Assembly: GCA_034620365.1 (NCBI GenBank)
Contig: JAQGEQ010000048.1
Coordinates: forward strand, 1,178,001 to 1,242,000
Length of the DNA: 64,000 nt
Reading direction: 5' to 3'
Source of the DNA: Pegea sp. RAD2-039
Taxonomy: Eukaryota > Chordata > Thaliacea > Salpida > Salpidae
In this document: piece by piece, positions 13,705-26,400 of the stretch
Position numbering within the stretch: the first letter of the stretch is position 1
Layout of the letters: each line of letters begins with the position of its first letter
The notes under the pieces: generated by a model
The model's database searches: none
Told to the model about the DNA's origin: nothing
What the model saw: the letters and a program-made list of their open reading frames with translations, nothing else
Position numbers and translations under genes: made by a program

Positions 13705-16700
13705 TTAAAACGAACCGCTGACTAAATTCCTCAATTGTTTGTGAACTTGGTCATTAATTCTTTTTTTTCCTCTTCCACTGGGAGTGAAATAAGCAAGAGC
13801 ACCTCCTTGCTCCTGCTTAATTCTACCAACAAACAGTTCGATGTTTAATTTGTAAACTGATGCCTACTTGCAAACACATACTTTTCAAACAAGCTTAAAG
13901 CTATTGCGGGATTGACTCGTAAATATTTGCTCTTAGGTGTTGCATAGTCAGCAAAATAACTAGTCCAATCCCAAGTGAGGATCAGATCAAGTAACTGGCG
14001 GATTTCAGTGAAGCTCATTTGTAAGACTCCATCATCGAAACCAGGAACGGGTTCAGAATTTGCAAAATCTGTCGGTAAGTAGTTACAGCAGGTAACAGAC
14101 CAGTCAACGTCTCAGATCAATAGTAACTAATCTCTTACGTTCGCACTGGACAACATCCAGATTAAATTGATGTAAAGCTGGTACGGTGATCTCTTTGATC
14201 CCTGTGTCAAGGATGAGGGTAGTCAAACAAGTGCTGATGTGCCTACAAGCTGACATACAAGCGGTCTGGGCCACATTCGCCTGCAAAAGCCATTTTGTTA
14301 AAACTGAAAGATGTAGAAAACTAAAAAGACTTGGAAGCACCTGATTCAATTTAACATTTGTTGTAGAAGTAAAAGAAAGTAGAAATTACCGGTAAGGTTG
14401 TGAAGACTTGAAAAGTTGTTCGTAGAAATGAGATCAAATCTACAAGATATCGACTCGCTAGTCCTTGAGGTTCATTCATCGTCCAATCATAATCAGCTAG
14501 CTCAAAAAATGCATCAATTTTTTCATTCAATTTTGTATAAATCTGTCATAGAAGGAAATAATTGAAGAAAGTTTTGATGAGAACATTCAGCAACTTCCAC
14601 CTGTGTTTCCGTTTCACTGCGGGCATCTTTGAAAGTTGAGACGCCAACTAATTTAGCTGAATGAGCATTACCAGCTTTTACTCCTGTAATTTTACGTACA
14701 TATTCTTCAACATAAGGACACGAGTTTTCCAAATGAGTAGTGTTGACAATAATTTGTACAAGCTGAAAATGTTGGAGGTATACTTTAAATAGCAAATAGA
14801 TTCAAACTGACTTCAACATAGTTGAAAACAACAATTTTGTTAATGATAAATAAGTTTCTTGTAAAAAAGCTAAAAACAAACAAATTTTGAAGCTTAAAAT
14901 AGAAATTGTCGACAAGTTTGAAACATCATTCGTATTATGTTGATAAAATAATAAAATTTTCACCTGATTTAAACCAAGAGAAGGTTTCTGAACAAGAGTT
15001 TTAAGGCCACAAGAAAGAGTCTTAGTAAGAAGAAGATTGGTGGATTTTCGGATCATATCATCGACTTCGGTTGAACTAAAAGATATGAGTTTGAACAAAT
15101 ATAATTTGAGGTTCAAAAACTTACCTTAAATGAAGATCTTCACAGTATTTGAGACACGCCAGTATAAACTCTTTAATCTCGCTGTAGATCTTAGGAACAA
15201 ATAGAGAAAAGGGGAGCTTTTTTGGGTATTTACTTGCCTCTACAAAATCTAAGAAAAATTACATAAATGAGAAATAATTTTAATCTGAATGTCTTCAGAA
15301 AAACACAATTGAAATGAAAATATAAAATTCAAAACTAAAGTCAGCAAATTAGATGAATTATAAAACTGAATATTTTTGAATTCTTTTAATTCTGATTCAT
15401 GAAATTTACAAAATGTATGAAATTTGTTTTTTAGTAAACTTAATGGTTTAGAATGGTTTGATTCATAAAAAGTAGTTTAAGAAACAATTAAGGAAATGTA
15501 ACAGAAATTTTGAGCTGTAGAATTCAAATCAATTAAGAAAATCTTTTACAGAATAATAGATGCGATTAAATGAAGAACAAAATAAGATTTGTGTCTTACT
15601 AAATTCACAAGGAAATGCCAATAAGCAGTCATCAACATCATCAATTGTTTCTAAGTATATTGGAGTATAATTATCTTCACTGAAAACATTTGCAAAACGT
15701 TCCTGCCATAAATTAAGCATCATTTCACCATAAGTGTCTCTCATCTCCATCAAAAGACTGAATAATCTATCCACAGTAAAACCATATGCCTGAAAATGTT
15801 GGTTGAAGTATATAAAAGAGGCTTAAATCAAAGTTATTTTATCATTTGAATATTTTTTCGAGTTGACAATTACTATTGATGATAAGTTGTTATATCTAAC
15901 CAACGTACTTTAAGTGTATCAGCAAATATCACGATCGAATTTTTAATTTTCATCATTGAATGTGCGTCAGGAAGATTAATCTAACAAAAAAATCGAATTA
16001 ATTCACATCGATTGATTCCGACTTTAAATTTCAATTCAAATAATAAGATTGTAAGTAACAGAATGACTAATTACTTGGTTAGGAGCAAGCTTGTTAAGTA
16101 ACATCAACAACACCATGTTCCACAACTCGCATATATAACTTTGAGTAACTAGATTTTGAGCTGTATGAAGAATATGGTCTTCAACAACAAAAAATCTGAA
16201 AAATAATAACCACTACATCAATGAGTTTTCTTCAACAAACAGATCTTGTTAGTATAAAACTTTTCGAACAAAATCGAACAAAATTTAATCAGCATTAAAT
16301 TTAATCTTCTAATCCTGCTACTATCAATTACACGAATAAGATTTTGTTAAACAAAATAGCTTGAAAAAAATTGGTTTATCAATTTCTGCTTTTAATAAAA
16401 ATGCTGTTAATAATCCAAGAGATTTTATCAACTAAGCAGTTTTCGCTACTGCATAAGAATTAACAAATGACAAAGTAAAAAGATTAGATCTTAACATCTC
16501 AAACTGAATTCTAAAGTTTTATACACAAAGTAATAAATACTTAAACCTAATTAAAGCTTAAGTTTTTTTGACCATAAATAACCAAAAAAGCATTTCAATA
16601 AAAAAATGACTTCTTACTTAATTATAGGCTTTAAACAACCAGACTCAAATTATTTACATGTCAAGCTATATCAGAAATAATCTACTTTATGAGTTTTAAA

Positions 16701-19700
16701 AACGTGTCAATAAACGATACAGAAAACTATCGATAAAATAATTCATTCAGTTTGAGAACTTGAAAATATCGAAATGACGTACCCGACTACTTCATGAAAC
16801 ATTTTTGTATAAGTTTCTACTGCGCCGAGGTTACTAACTGATTCCAGTATAAGTTCAACTTGTTTTCTGCGCTGTTTTCGATAATAATCTTCAAACCAAG
16901 ATCTCAAATTGATCAAACCAAAGATATGCAAGCATTTGTAAACCGGCGAAAAGTCTACAATGTCCGAAGCTGACAGATCCTGAGAAAATGTTTTAATAAA
17001 ATTGAGTATTTTTTAAATAGTGGCAACAACAACAAAAATAAAACTTTTAAAACTGGAGCTTAAAAATTATGGATTAAAAGAAAATATTGATAAAAATTAG
17101 TTTAGAATGTTATTCTTGAAATTTAAAAACTGCAAAAACATCAACAGCATTATGTGATAAAAGCAAAAACTCTTTTTGTTTTCATTGCTGTAATATATAA
17201 AGTAATTTTGACAAAATATAAATTGTAAATCTTCTCATAAATCTGTCATGATACTACATATTTAAAAAAGTAGAAGTCAAAAAGAAACTTTAAGACATAA
17301 TACTTAGAAACTAGAAGAAAAATCAATTAACAATTGATGATAGAATAGAAATTAATAAAGTTCGTTTTAATAAAATCTATTTTTTTCAAATTGGAAAAGG
17401 CGATGCTATAATAAAAATTTACAATAATTATCCTTCATCAAATATGAAATAAAGAATTAATAAATTAACTCTGATCGTAATATTGCATTGATTAATATGA
17501 AATCAATCAGTAAGTTTGACCAACTGCATCTATTTGTATCATTTTCCAGTGTCTTGGTATCTTCCATTTAAAGGCAGATGAAACAATTTCATTTACTGAC
17601 TTTTTACGTGAAAGTATCAACTGATAACTTGATATTGAAGTGTTAGGTGCATCTAGTATAACCTGATTACAGATTAATGAAATATTTACAAGTCAAAAAG
17701 CAAGTTGAGTTGATTTAAATGAATTTGTAAATAAATCTATTTATCTAATAAGCAGCTAATAGTAACTCTACTAGTAACTTTTCAATTCCCCTACTTAGTT
17801 CACATCATATTGTTTATATTTGATTTTTTAGCATAAATAAATGTAAATAAACATTTACAAACAGTCTGATTGTTACTAAAATTATTTATACGACGGATCC
17901 TTTAACCATATGAAGCATATTTCAAAAAATCTTTTAAGATTTATTGAAATTATTTCATAATTCTTTTTAAATTTGTTTAATCTAGTTTTCAAACCATTTT
18001 CAGTTTGTAAAAACTTTGAAAATAAGTAAGCAACAATGAAGCAATCAATCTTTACCTGTAGATCTGATGAAGCACATTTCTCGACATTTTCTATTTTATT
18101 AGAATGTTGTTCATCATTATCAGTATCTAAAAATGGATTATTTAAAGATTGATCTGTTTCCAAATCTTCTTCTTGTAGATCATTCTCAGAGATTTGTGAT
18201 GTAGAATTATAATTGTTTGAAACTATCTCATTATCCTGTCTAATCTTTTCATCCAAACAGCTTTCTTTTTCAACCTGTAATTTCATATAATAAAAACAAA
18301 ATGATTTGAAGAATATTTTATCAGATATAAAATACTATAGCTTGAAAACAGACATCAAAAAGAGAAATTATTTCAAAAGGCTGATCAAACTACCTGATTC
18401 ATGGCTACTTTTCCAATTCTATTTGATTTACTTCTTACATTTTCCAAAAAGTTATTTAGTATCAGAGTAGATTTCTGTCTAATTGTATCTCTAATAGTTG
18501 GTATGTCATTCTTCATAATCTCACAAAAACGATATTGAAAAACTTGAGGAAGATATGTGGTTTCTAATTGCTCCAAAGTTTTTAAAGCAGCATAATATCT
18601 GTCATATAAAAAATACCAAAACATACAAAGATATATAATTAATTGGATTTATCAAATAATTTCACTTTATAACAGGAAATAAAATAATAACAACCTTTCT
18701 TCTTTCATTTGGTCACAAATTTTTGCATACATTTGTAAGATAGGTAGGCAAATTGTCAGCTTTTCAATAGCTGCTACAACATTTCTTTGTTGCAACCGAC
18801 ATTGTATCAAGGTATCACTTTTATCCATTACTTCTTTGCCAGAGTCATGAAGCTCTTTGTTGATAGCAATAGTTTGATTCTGAATATAATTTTGAAAAAT
18901 AAAATAAATAGAAATTTAGCATTTGAAGATAAAAATTGATTTTATTTTATTTATTTTTAATTTATTATCTAATTTATCTAAATAAACAAAAAGAGCAATT
19001 ACTTATATTTCTAAAGTCAGTAAAATTAAAAAAACAAAGCAAGCAGATACAGCAAAAGTGAAAACTTTAAATCAATTTAAACAAGTTAATAATATTAATT
19101 GGAAGCTATATAATAATAATATACAATAATATATATATATAATTATTATACAAAATAAAATAAACAAAAAAGATCTACTTTTTGCTTATTAAGTTTTTAT
19201 TTAACAATTTCAAGTATAAGATTTGCTGAAATTATATTAACCCATCATTAGGTTTAAATCATTTTCAGTATGTTAAAGTTACTATCATCAACAGTTTGAA
19301 ACTTACTTTCAGTTTCTTTGCATCACCTCTAACATTTATTAATTCAGTTATAGAATCAATAAATCCTTGGTAATGAAAATTACACATTTTTTCAATATCT
19401 TTATCATGTTGTTTGATTCGTGAATCTAGCCTATGAAGAAACTTTGTGTGATCATTCCCTTCATAGACTGCCCTGAAACATTCATACTATTAAATAAAAA
19501 TATGATAAAAATTAAAACTGGCAGATAACATAAATATATAATTAAGATTTTAGGGGTTTAAAAATAGTTAAAAAGCTAGAAACATTACTTCCTACAGTTA
19601 TTGATGAAAATCAAAACATATATATACTTATTAATAACCTTGCCAAGATATAAATCAAGATAAAGCCAGCCAAATGAATAACATTATAAATTAAAATTAA

Positions 19701-20782
19701 AACTATGAAGTAAGTTTCTATCACAAGATTACATTACACTATAAAAAAACTTTGGAAGACATCTGTGATATAATTAGTTAAATGCTGAGTTACCTAAATT
19801 TATAAATAGAAACTATATGTCTTTATTGCTTGATTTTTGAACAAATATTTTGACATAATTATCAAGTGATTAATTATTGTCATTATAAAATATGTTATGT
19901 TATAAAATCTTACACCAAAGATGTTAAACTTGTATATTATAACTGTATTTAGTCATAGAAGAACATCAAGTTAAAGACTATAAAAATTCAACTACCTGAA
20001 CACTACAAAATGCACCATTAATAATCTATTAACTTATTTATTGTTTATAACTTTATAATCTACTGTTTATTTACTTTTTTTTATTCACTACGTAGCTACA
20101 GATGACAAACTATATAGCTTTTCTTGTAAAAAAAAACAGTTAGGCAGAAAAATAATGAAAAAGCCTGAAGTATAACAATTTAGCAGAATTTATGTATAAA
20201 AAATAGAAATAATGCAGAAGTAGAAGTAAAATAAAAGTTTTAAACCAAATGTAAAAATGTTACAAAGTTAATGACAAAATAGATCATAACAAACTTGTTT
20301 TATATACAAAATCATCATTTCATAAAGATCATTAATTTCTGAGCCTCTTAGAACAAAAAAAAGAACAAACCATAACCTAAACAAAACTAACCAAAATCCA
20401 ACTATTAATATAATAGTAAGATAACTTATCAACCTTTTTTCATACATATCAAATTCATCACATTAAATATATCTTACATAATAAAAGTATAAATTAATGC
20501 TTCTTGAAAAACTAGCAAAGTCTTAATACAGCTATATTAAACAATGTACTAAATAAATTTTTAAGTTTTTCTTAAAAGAAAAACGAAAAAGCTTTAAATA
20601 AAAGATTTAGTAATTTCTTCATATTTATAAAAAACTATATACCTTAATGAAGCACCAATAAATGCTGTATCAGTCGTTTCAATTTCATTTAAAATTCTTT
20701 CATGTTCTCGGTCTACTTTAGTTTCTTGGTCTATACCTAAATCATTAACCTTATCTGAAACATTCTCATTCGAATATGACAT
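13705..20782 (-). CDS. EXOC6: Exocyst complex subunit Sec15 (EXOC6), short-N-terminus form
   Basis: Sec15 is the Rab-effector subunit of the exocyst, tethering secretory vesicles to the plasma membrane. Sixteen exons: 20643-20782, 19307-19472, 18695-18879, 18394-18598, 18056-18274, 16783-16979, 16075-16195, 15909-15980, 15600-15789, 15125-15248, 14964-15075, 14601-14762, 14390-14542, 14139-14280, 13882-14068, 13705-13822. All phases close, giving 830 residues against roughly 800 in vertebrates. Family landmarks in order: GASLR-AVYEG, EKMCNFHYQGF, LIQCRLQQRN, TYLPQVFQYRFC, YYRKQRRKQ, FFVVEDHILHT, STEVDDMIRKSTNLLLT, VQIIVNTTHLE, VAQTACMSACRH, QFNLDVVQCE, WDWTSYFADY and KYLRVNP. Exon 5 (73 codons) is a fast-evolving acidic linker. 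Introns 12 and 15 are only 58 and 59 bp. The start is the ATG at 20782, but this exon may also be used internally (see the upstream exons). Identity is certain; exon ends rest on splice rules. Confidence 0.95.
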
Positions 20783-20793
20783 GGCTTCTTTCT
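20643..20793 (-). other. EXOC6: Sec15 exon 1 read as an internal exon, alternative to 21548-21722
   Basis: Eleven bases before the ATG at 20782 there is a TTTTAG acceptor-like site on the gene strand. Starting at 20793, the frame runs open through the ATG with entry phase 1, the phase in which exon 21856-22078 leaves. The exon leaves in phase 2, like 21548-21722. The two exons therefore look interchangeable. The pyrimidine tract before this acceptor is weak and purine-interrupted, so use as a plain first exon is at least as likely. Confidence 0.45.
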
Positions 20794-21547
20794 CTAAAAC
20801 TCTCTACTTTCTAATGCACTGTGATATTATTCATAAAAAGATTTAAAGCTAAAAATTAAACTAAGATAATAGAAGATTTCAATTCTTATCCTAAAGTGTA
20901 CATTAAGTACTATGTTTATCAACATATATGGACTTTTTCCTACTAGTGGACAAAAACTAAAACTGTAAGAACCAAAACAAAAGTAGAGTAATTGTGAAAT
21001 GAATAAATATCTAAACAAAAAGAATAAAAAAAAAACCTAAGTTTCCAAATAATTCTGAAAATATATAATACTTGGTAATAGTGATATCTTAGTCAAACTT
21101 TTTTAGTGGCTGAGTAAAATAAACTCTAAGGCTTAAGCATTTTTTAAAGTCTCTACTGCAATCTATGAAAAAATTAATAAAAGATTGGGTTATCTCTGAC
21201 AAAAGCTTTTCGAAAACAGTCAACAAGAGTTTTATTCAGCATTGAGCTTATAAGAATAATATTGATAATAAAGATTAGATCTGCTTGTAAAAGGGTACAA
21301 AAAAGCGCAGTTACTTAAAAATTTCAAACCTTTCAAAATCTTTGTATCATAAACCTATCTAAAATTAATATATCAATCCTCAAACAATTTCAATAAGATA
21401 GCTGAACGTTTGTCGGTTTGCTTTGCCATAACTAATTAAGTGAAACTACAATTATACTTTTTTTCAAAACATTTAGTACTGAAAATGTAGAATCACTTGA
21501 GCAAATTTCAAAAATTTGTAACAAGAACATAATTTATTTGATCATAC

Positions 21548-23418
21548 CTTAATGCAGGACCTAAATAAACGCCAGATTCGATTTCTTGGATTATTATATC
21601 CTGAGTGTATTCTATTGATTCGAAATCAGCTTTGCCAAATTCAATTTCAATATCATCATGTATGTCCATTTCTTCTTTAATAGACTCCTCTTCAAAGCTC
21701 TTGTGTATTTGTTTTGCTATGACTAAGATAAAGAATAGTATTAGGTTATCTTTTAGCAGTTAAAGCCAAAACAATTCATGCTTTTGAACCACAATGCTAT
21801 TATTTGATAGATGTAGCTTAAATATACATAAGATACTTTTATTAAAATCGATAACCTGAATAATCTAATCCAAGATCTTCATCTGAATCTATATCTACGT
21901 CTAATGAGACTTCTTGAGGAATGACACTGAGTGCAGCAATAGTAGATCGTTTTCTTAATCTCCTCTTTTTTGTATCCGGAATTGAAACTTTTAAAAGAGA
22001 ACTAGTGCTTATACTGCGCATAAATCCTTTTTTTGCTGTAGGAACTTCTTCAATTTTTTCCATTTGTTGTAGATTGTTCTAAAAACATACAACTAAATTA
22101 AAAGAAAATTGAAAACAAAGCTAACGTTCTTATAACTTTTTATTATGAAATAAAATCCTAAATATTAATGCATCATTTGACAAACTAAAATGACTAAGAA
22201 TTGAAAAGAAGTAAAAATCTAAATTAAAAAGCTAGTTATGGCAGAACTATCATTAAACACATCACAAGCTTTTGTCCTCATAATATGGATAAACTATCGA
22301 TTTTATAAAAATCTGTTTTTAAATTTGTCACTACTTAATCAACTAAATTAGATGACTTTCTTTAAATCATTTCAAAATCACAAATTATGCAATCAAAGCA
22401 ATTTTGCTTAAAAACTGTATAAAGACTAAATTATATAAACAAACTAAAGATTATTGTACTGATGAATTCAAACTAAAAGAAACATCTAGAAACAGAGTTG
22501 TTAGTTTACCTTCAGAATTCGTTTCTTGGTCATATTTTGTTCAATGATACTTACAGATTTACGACGAGCTTTAGAAATAAGCAAAACGTTTCCGTTAAAT
22601 AATATTTTAATTATTTAAACTAGGATTTATACTGTTTATTAAGTAAAATACAATAAAAAATAAAGGTAGTAATAAATCTTAGCTTTATCATATACAAAAG
22701 TAGTTAATCTAAAAAATTATTAAATATACTTTTGAAAACAAAATCAGAAATATTATGATTACTTTAGTAGAAGAATTAAAAGAAATTGTTTTAAACTAAG
22801 CAGCATTACTGTATAACTACTTGTAAGAAATTCAATCAATCGATTAAAACATTTCTTTATAAAGCTTTAGTTGAGCTTAGAAAGCTACTTTTGAAAAGAT
22901 TTTACAATAACTTTAACATATAAAATAAAATTTTGTAAAATTAACTCTAATCGTTATCAGTTGATTATTCTCCTTAACCCCGATTCATAAATTGAATTTA
23001 TTTAATTTATTTGAAGAGTTATTTTTAAGCCATGATTACTCATAGGAAGCTAGGCTTTAAAATAAGTGCTATTAAATATAAAACAAAATCAAAACTTCAA
23101 ATTTATTATTAGCTTTTTGTAACATATTTCTGATGACTTGAAATAATTCAAAACATTTATGAAAGCTTTATATCTACATAGTGACTTACCTGGAGATTCT
23201 GTTTTATTTGAAGATAAATTAAATGCATTCATAATATTAGCTGACGAAGCTCGTCTTATTTTCTTCAGAGGGCTGAACTGCTTTTTTCTTGTGGGTCTTT
23301 CGGGAGGTTTTTCATCTGTACTCCCAATGGAGCTTCTGCGTTTTTCAGATAAATCTTTTTCTGAGATCATCTTAGAATCATCATTTTTTTCCTCTTTTGT
23401 ACAATCTTCGTCAGACAT
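21548..23418 (-). CDS. EXOC6: Upstream exons predicted to give Sec15/EXOC6 a long alternative N-terminus
   Basis: Four exons with matching phases: 23190-23418 (ATG at 23418), 22510-22568, 21856-22078, 21548-21722. The first three encode a basic, Ser/Arg-rich low-complexity region with many R-x-x-S-like sites (RRASS, RRKSVS, RSISTSS, KRRLRKRST) and an acidic run DIDSDEDLGLD; I do not recognise it. The fourth ends in IIIQEIESGVYLGPALR, which matches the conserved opening of Sec15 (E-x-E...GP-x-LR), and stops in phase 2 exactly like Sec15 exon 1. Joined to exon 19307-19472 it would give about 1012 residues. Its acceptor may be TTAG at 21723 or a second AG six bases on, both in frame. Alternative: exons one to three end as a separate protein of about 180 residues, by reading into a stop at 21842. 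The Sec15 link is inferred from homology and phase. Confidence 0.7.
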
Positions 23419-26400
23419 CTTATCAATGAAATTTCTTGGATTTTATAAAGTTTCAATTTGTATTTCTGCACCAAAAGTCAAATTTGTCACAATTTTTACT
23501 TCACTTGTAAATGTAAAGCAGCTTGAACATGCTTACAATGCCTTTATCAGTGAAACCTTAATAACTTGCTCTTAATGTTTTTAAAAAGGATTAAAACTTT
23601 TTGTGAGTAAATACGCTTGAAGTGGTATTAACCGCTATCAATCCTCAAAACCTCAATAGGCTTGCAAAAGCCTTATACACTCTTCAAAATGTCGAGAGAA
23701 CGAAAATATATCAAGATCAACAAGTCAACAGAACAACTTAGTGAAAAAACGGAATCGGTGACAACATAAATCAACAGTTTTGATAAATTCATAGTTTGAA
23801 AAATAAAACATAAGTTCAGCTATTTAAGTGCTTTTTAACCAAATACCACTAAGCTAATTGTTTTTGAATTTGAATATACAAAAAATTTAATATCACGAAT
23901 TTTTGCCAAAATTTTAGCATTCTACTTTTTTCATGTTTAAGTTTTGTTTTTAGCTAAAAAATTAAATAATTTTCATAAAATAATTTGGAAACTGTATTCT
24001 AAAATAACAAACTATGTTTTAAAGTAGATAGCAAACATATACAGCAAACTTTATTTACTTTCAAATTTGAGATACAAATCATACTGATAATAAATATATC
24101 TATTCCAATTACATGATTAAATTCTTGAAAATAAAAAATAACAAAATTTTATACTTCTTTTTTACTAACTTTGTAAATTTACATACAGGCTTCTTTCTTA
24201 AAAATTTTTAACAAAATAAAAAAAAAACTATTAAAACACTTATACAGCTGAAATTTTAGAATAAACTACTTTTTAATGTATTTCTTTCATTGAAATTCAA
24301 CACTTTTACCATTGAAAATGTCTCCACTAAACATTAGTTAAAATAATACGTTCAATGAACTATTTCTGACAATAAGAAATATAAAACTTCCTAAGTATTG
24401 CGAAGCAGTTTTAAGAAATCTGAAAATCTCAACTTTAAGAACATTTACATTACAATAAAGTTGTAATGATGAGACACGACATCTAAAACTGTCTCAAATT
24501 CATTCTTTTTTTCTAAAAACTTTGGCATGTAATCGGTGGTATACGTGCCAAAGTGCTAATTGATAATTCAACTTATAAGTACTAGCTTACGTAAAGCAAT
24601 GTTTGTATAAGCATATTGAGTTGTAGTGAGACCGAATGACAACAAGCATACATTTCTAGTTTATCATTAACTGCTTGCAACTAAATTTTTTTGCAAATTA
24701 ATCATTTGTAACCACTGTACAATACTTTTACTAATGAATAACTAAAAGGAAACGGCCAATTTTTTTTAATTTTCAGAGCTTTTTGAAGCATCTATCAAAC
24801 ATTTTTATTGATTTTAGCTCAAAACCATGTTTGGGAGTTTAAATTCTGACTCAAGTTAACCTTCATAAACTTTGTTTTAAAATGAACACTTTTAATAACA
24901 TTTTTTAAATTAAAATTGAATGTTGTTGATAATTTTAAATAAAGTAAGCTCATTTTATAACTGAAAGCAGTTCTGATGTTAATTAAAAACTATTTAAATA
25001 TGATTGTAAGTTAAACTAATACAGAAATGTTTGATTACATCGATTAAATGCTAATAACTAAATGATTTTTGAATTTTTTTCGCTTTTTTAGTAGATAAAT
25101 AAAAGTGAATAAAAATAAAGTATAATACTAATTATTGCTGATTGAAGCTCTGTATAAAAATATGTCGATTCAATAAAAAATTAAACTATATGAAGTTCAA
25201 ATTAAAGTATATTGAGATTTTATTAAAAATAATCTTATACATCAATTCATATTTCTATTTAAAGAACGTTACAAGATTAGATATAAAGTTCAAGAAGTTA
25301 ATTAAACATTAATAAAGAAAAATAAACAATTTTCACAAATTGAGTTATAAAGAATATAAGAAGTTTTTCATTTGATAAAAATGAAGTTTTACTTAACACT
25401 TACAACAATAACTTACTGAAATTGTAAAGATGAAAATGAAAAACTTTGGTTAAAATTTTTTTCAAAGAATGAAACCTTAAACGTTTTCTTTTACTATCTG
25501 ATTATTTTAGCTTCTAAATAAGTTAAAGGATTAAAGTAATTTCTATCATAAACTTTTTTCTGCTATTTTCATTTCTACAATTTGAGCACACGATTTTAAT
25601 CTTATAACCTTCATCTTTGTAGATTTCATTTTTTGTTAAGTGATCAGATGTTTTCTGTACAACTATCAGAGGTGAAATCATTAATCTTGTTTTACATTGA
25701 TTTATATTTGTTGTATGTCATATATACTTCTTAAATTAAGAACAGATTAATCTTCTACTACAGCCAGTTAAGTTGTTCACAAATGATTTATTTCCTTGTT
25801 TTTTTTTTGTAGTTTAGTGTTCTTTGATTATCGATCTTTTACACATATCAAATAGATTTTAAATAAAACAAATACCATTAAATTATTTTTTCTTTAGTAA
25901 AACCATTTACTTTGTTTTATGAATAAAACTTTACAAGCTTATTTCAAATGATTGAAAGTTTTGTGTTACATTTTAATAAATAATTTAAACTCTAAAATTG
26001 CATGATAAAAGTCAATGAGATGGAATTAAAAGTTTATATTTTAAATATTCTGTTAGTTTTCATATCTAATTTTCTACACATTATTTTCATCGTTTAGAGC
26101 GAGTTATTTTACATAAAATGAATACTTTCCCTTTTCGAAATACTTGCTTAAAGTCAAAATACAAGAACACTTAAGCTACTTGATTGTAAAATACAACTTT
26201 TTTGACCATAATTTTCAGAATACAGTTTATTAGATATTTCAACCCACGATATAAGATTTCAGACGATATAATCATTAAACTCTGTAGTCAAACAGCTGAA
26301 AAATAACTTTTTAAATCTGGTTTCACAAATTATTTAGTTTTTTATAATTATAACATCGGCATTTTAAGCTCTCTATCTCATCAAAAAATCAATAGAAATT

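Noticed and set aside
23159..23575. 138-codon plus-strand frame
   Set aside because: It is the antisense of the first Sec15 long-form exon, whose minus-strand ATG, donor and phase are consistent.
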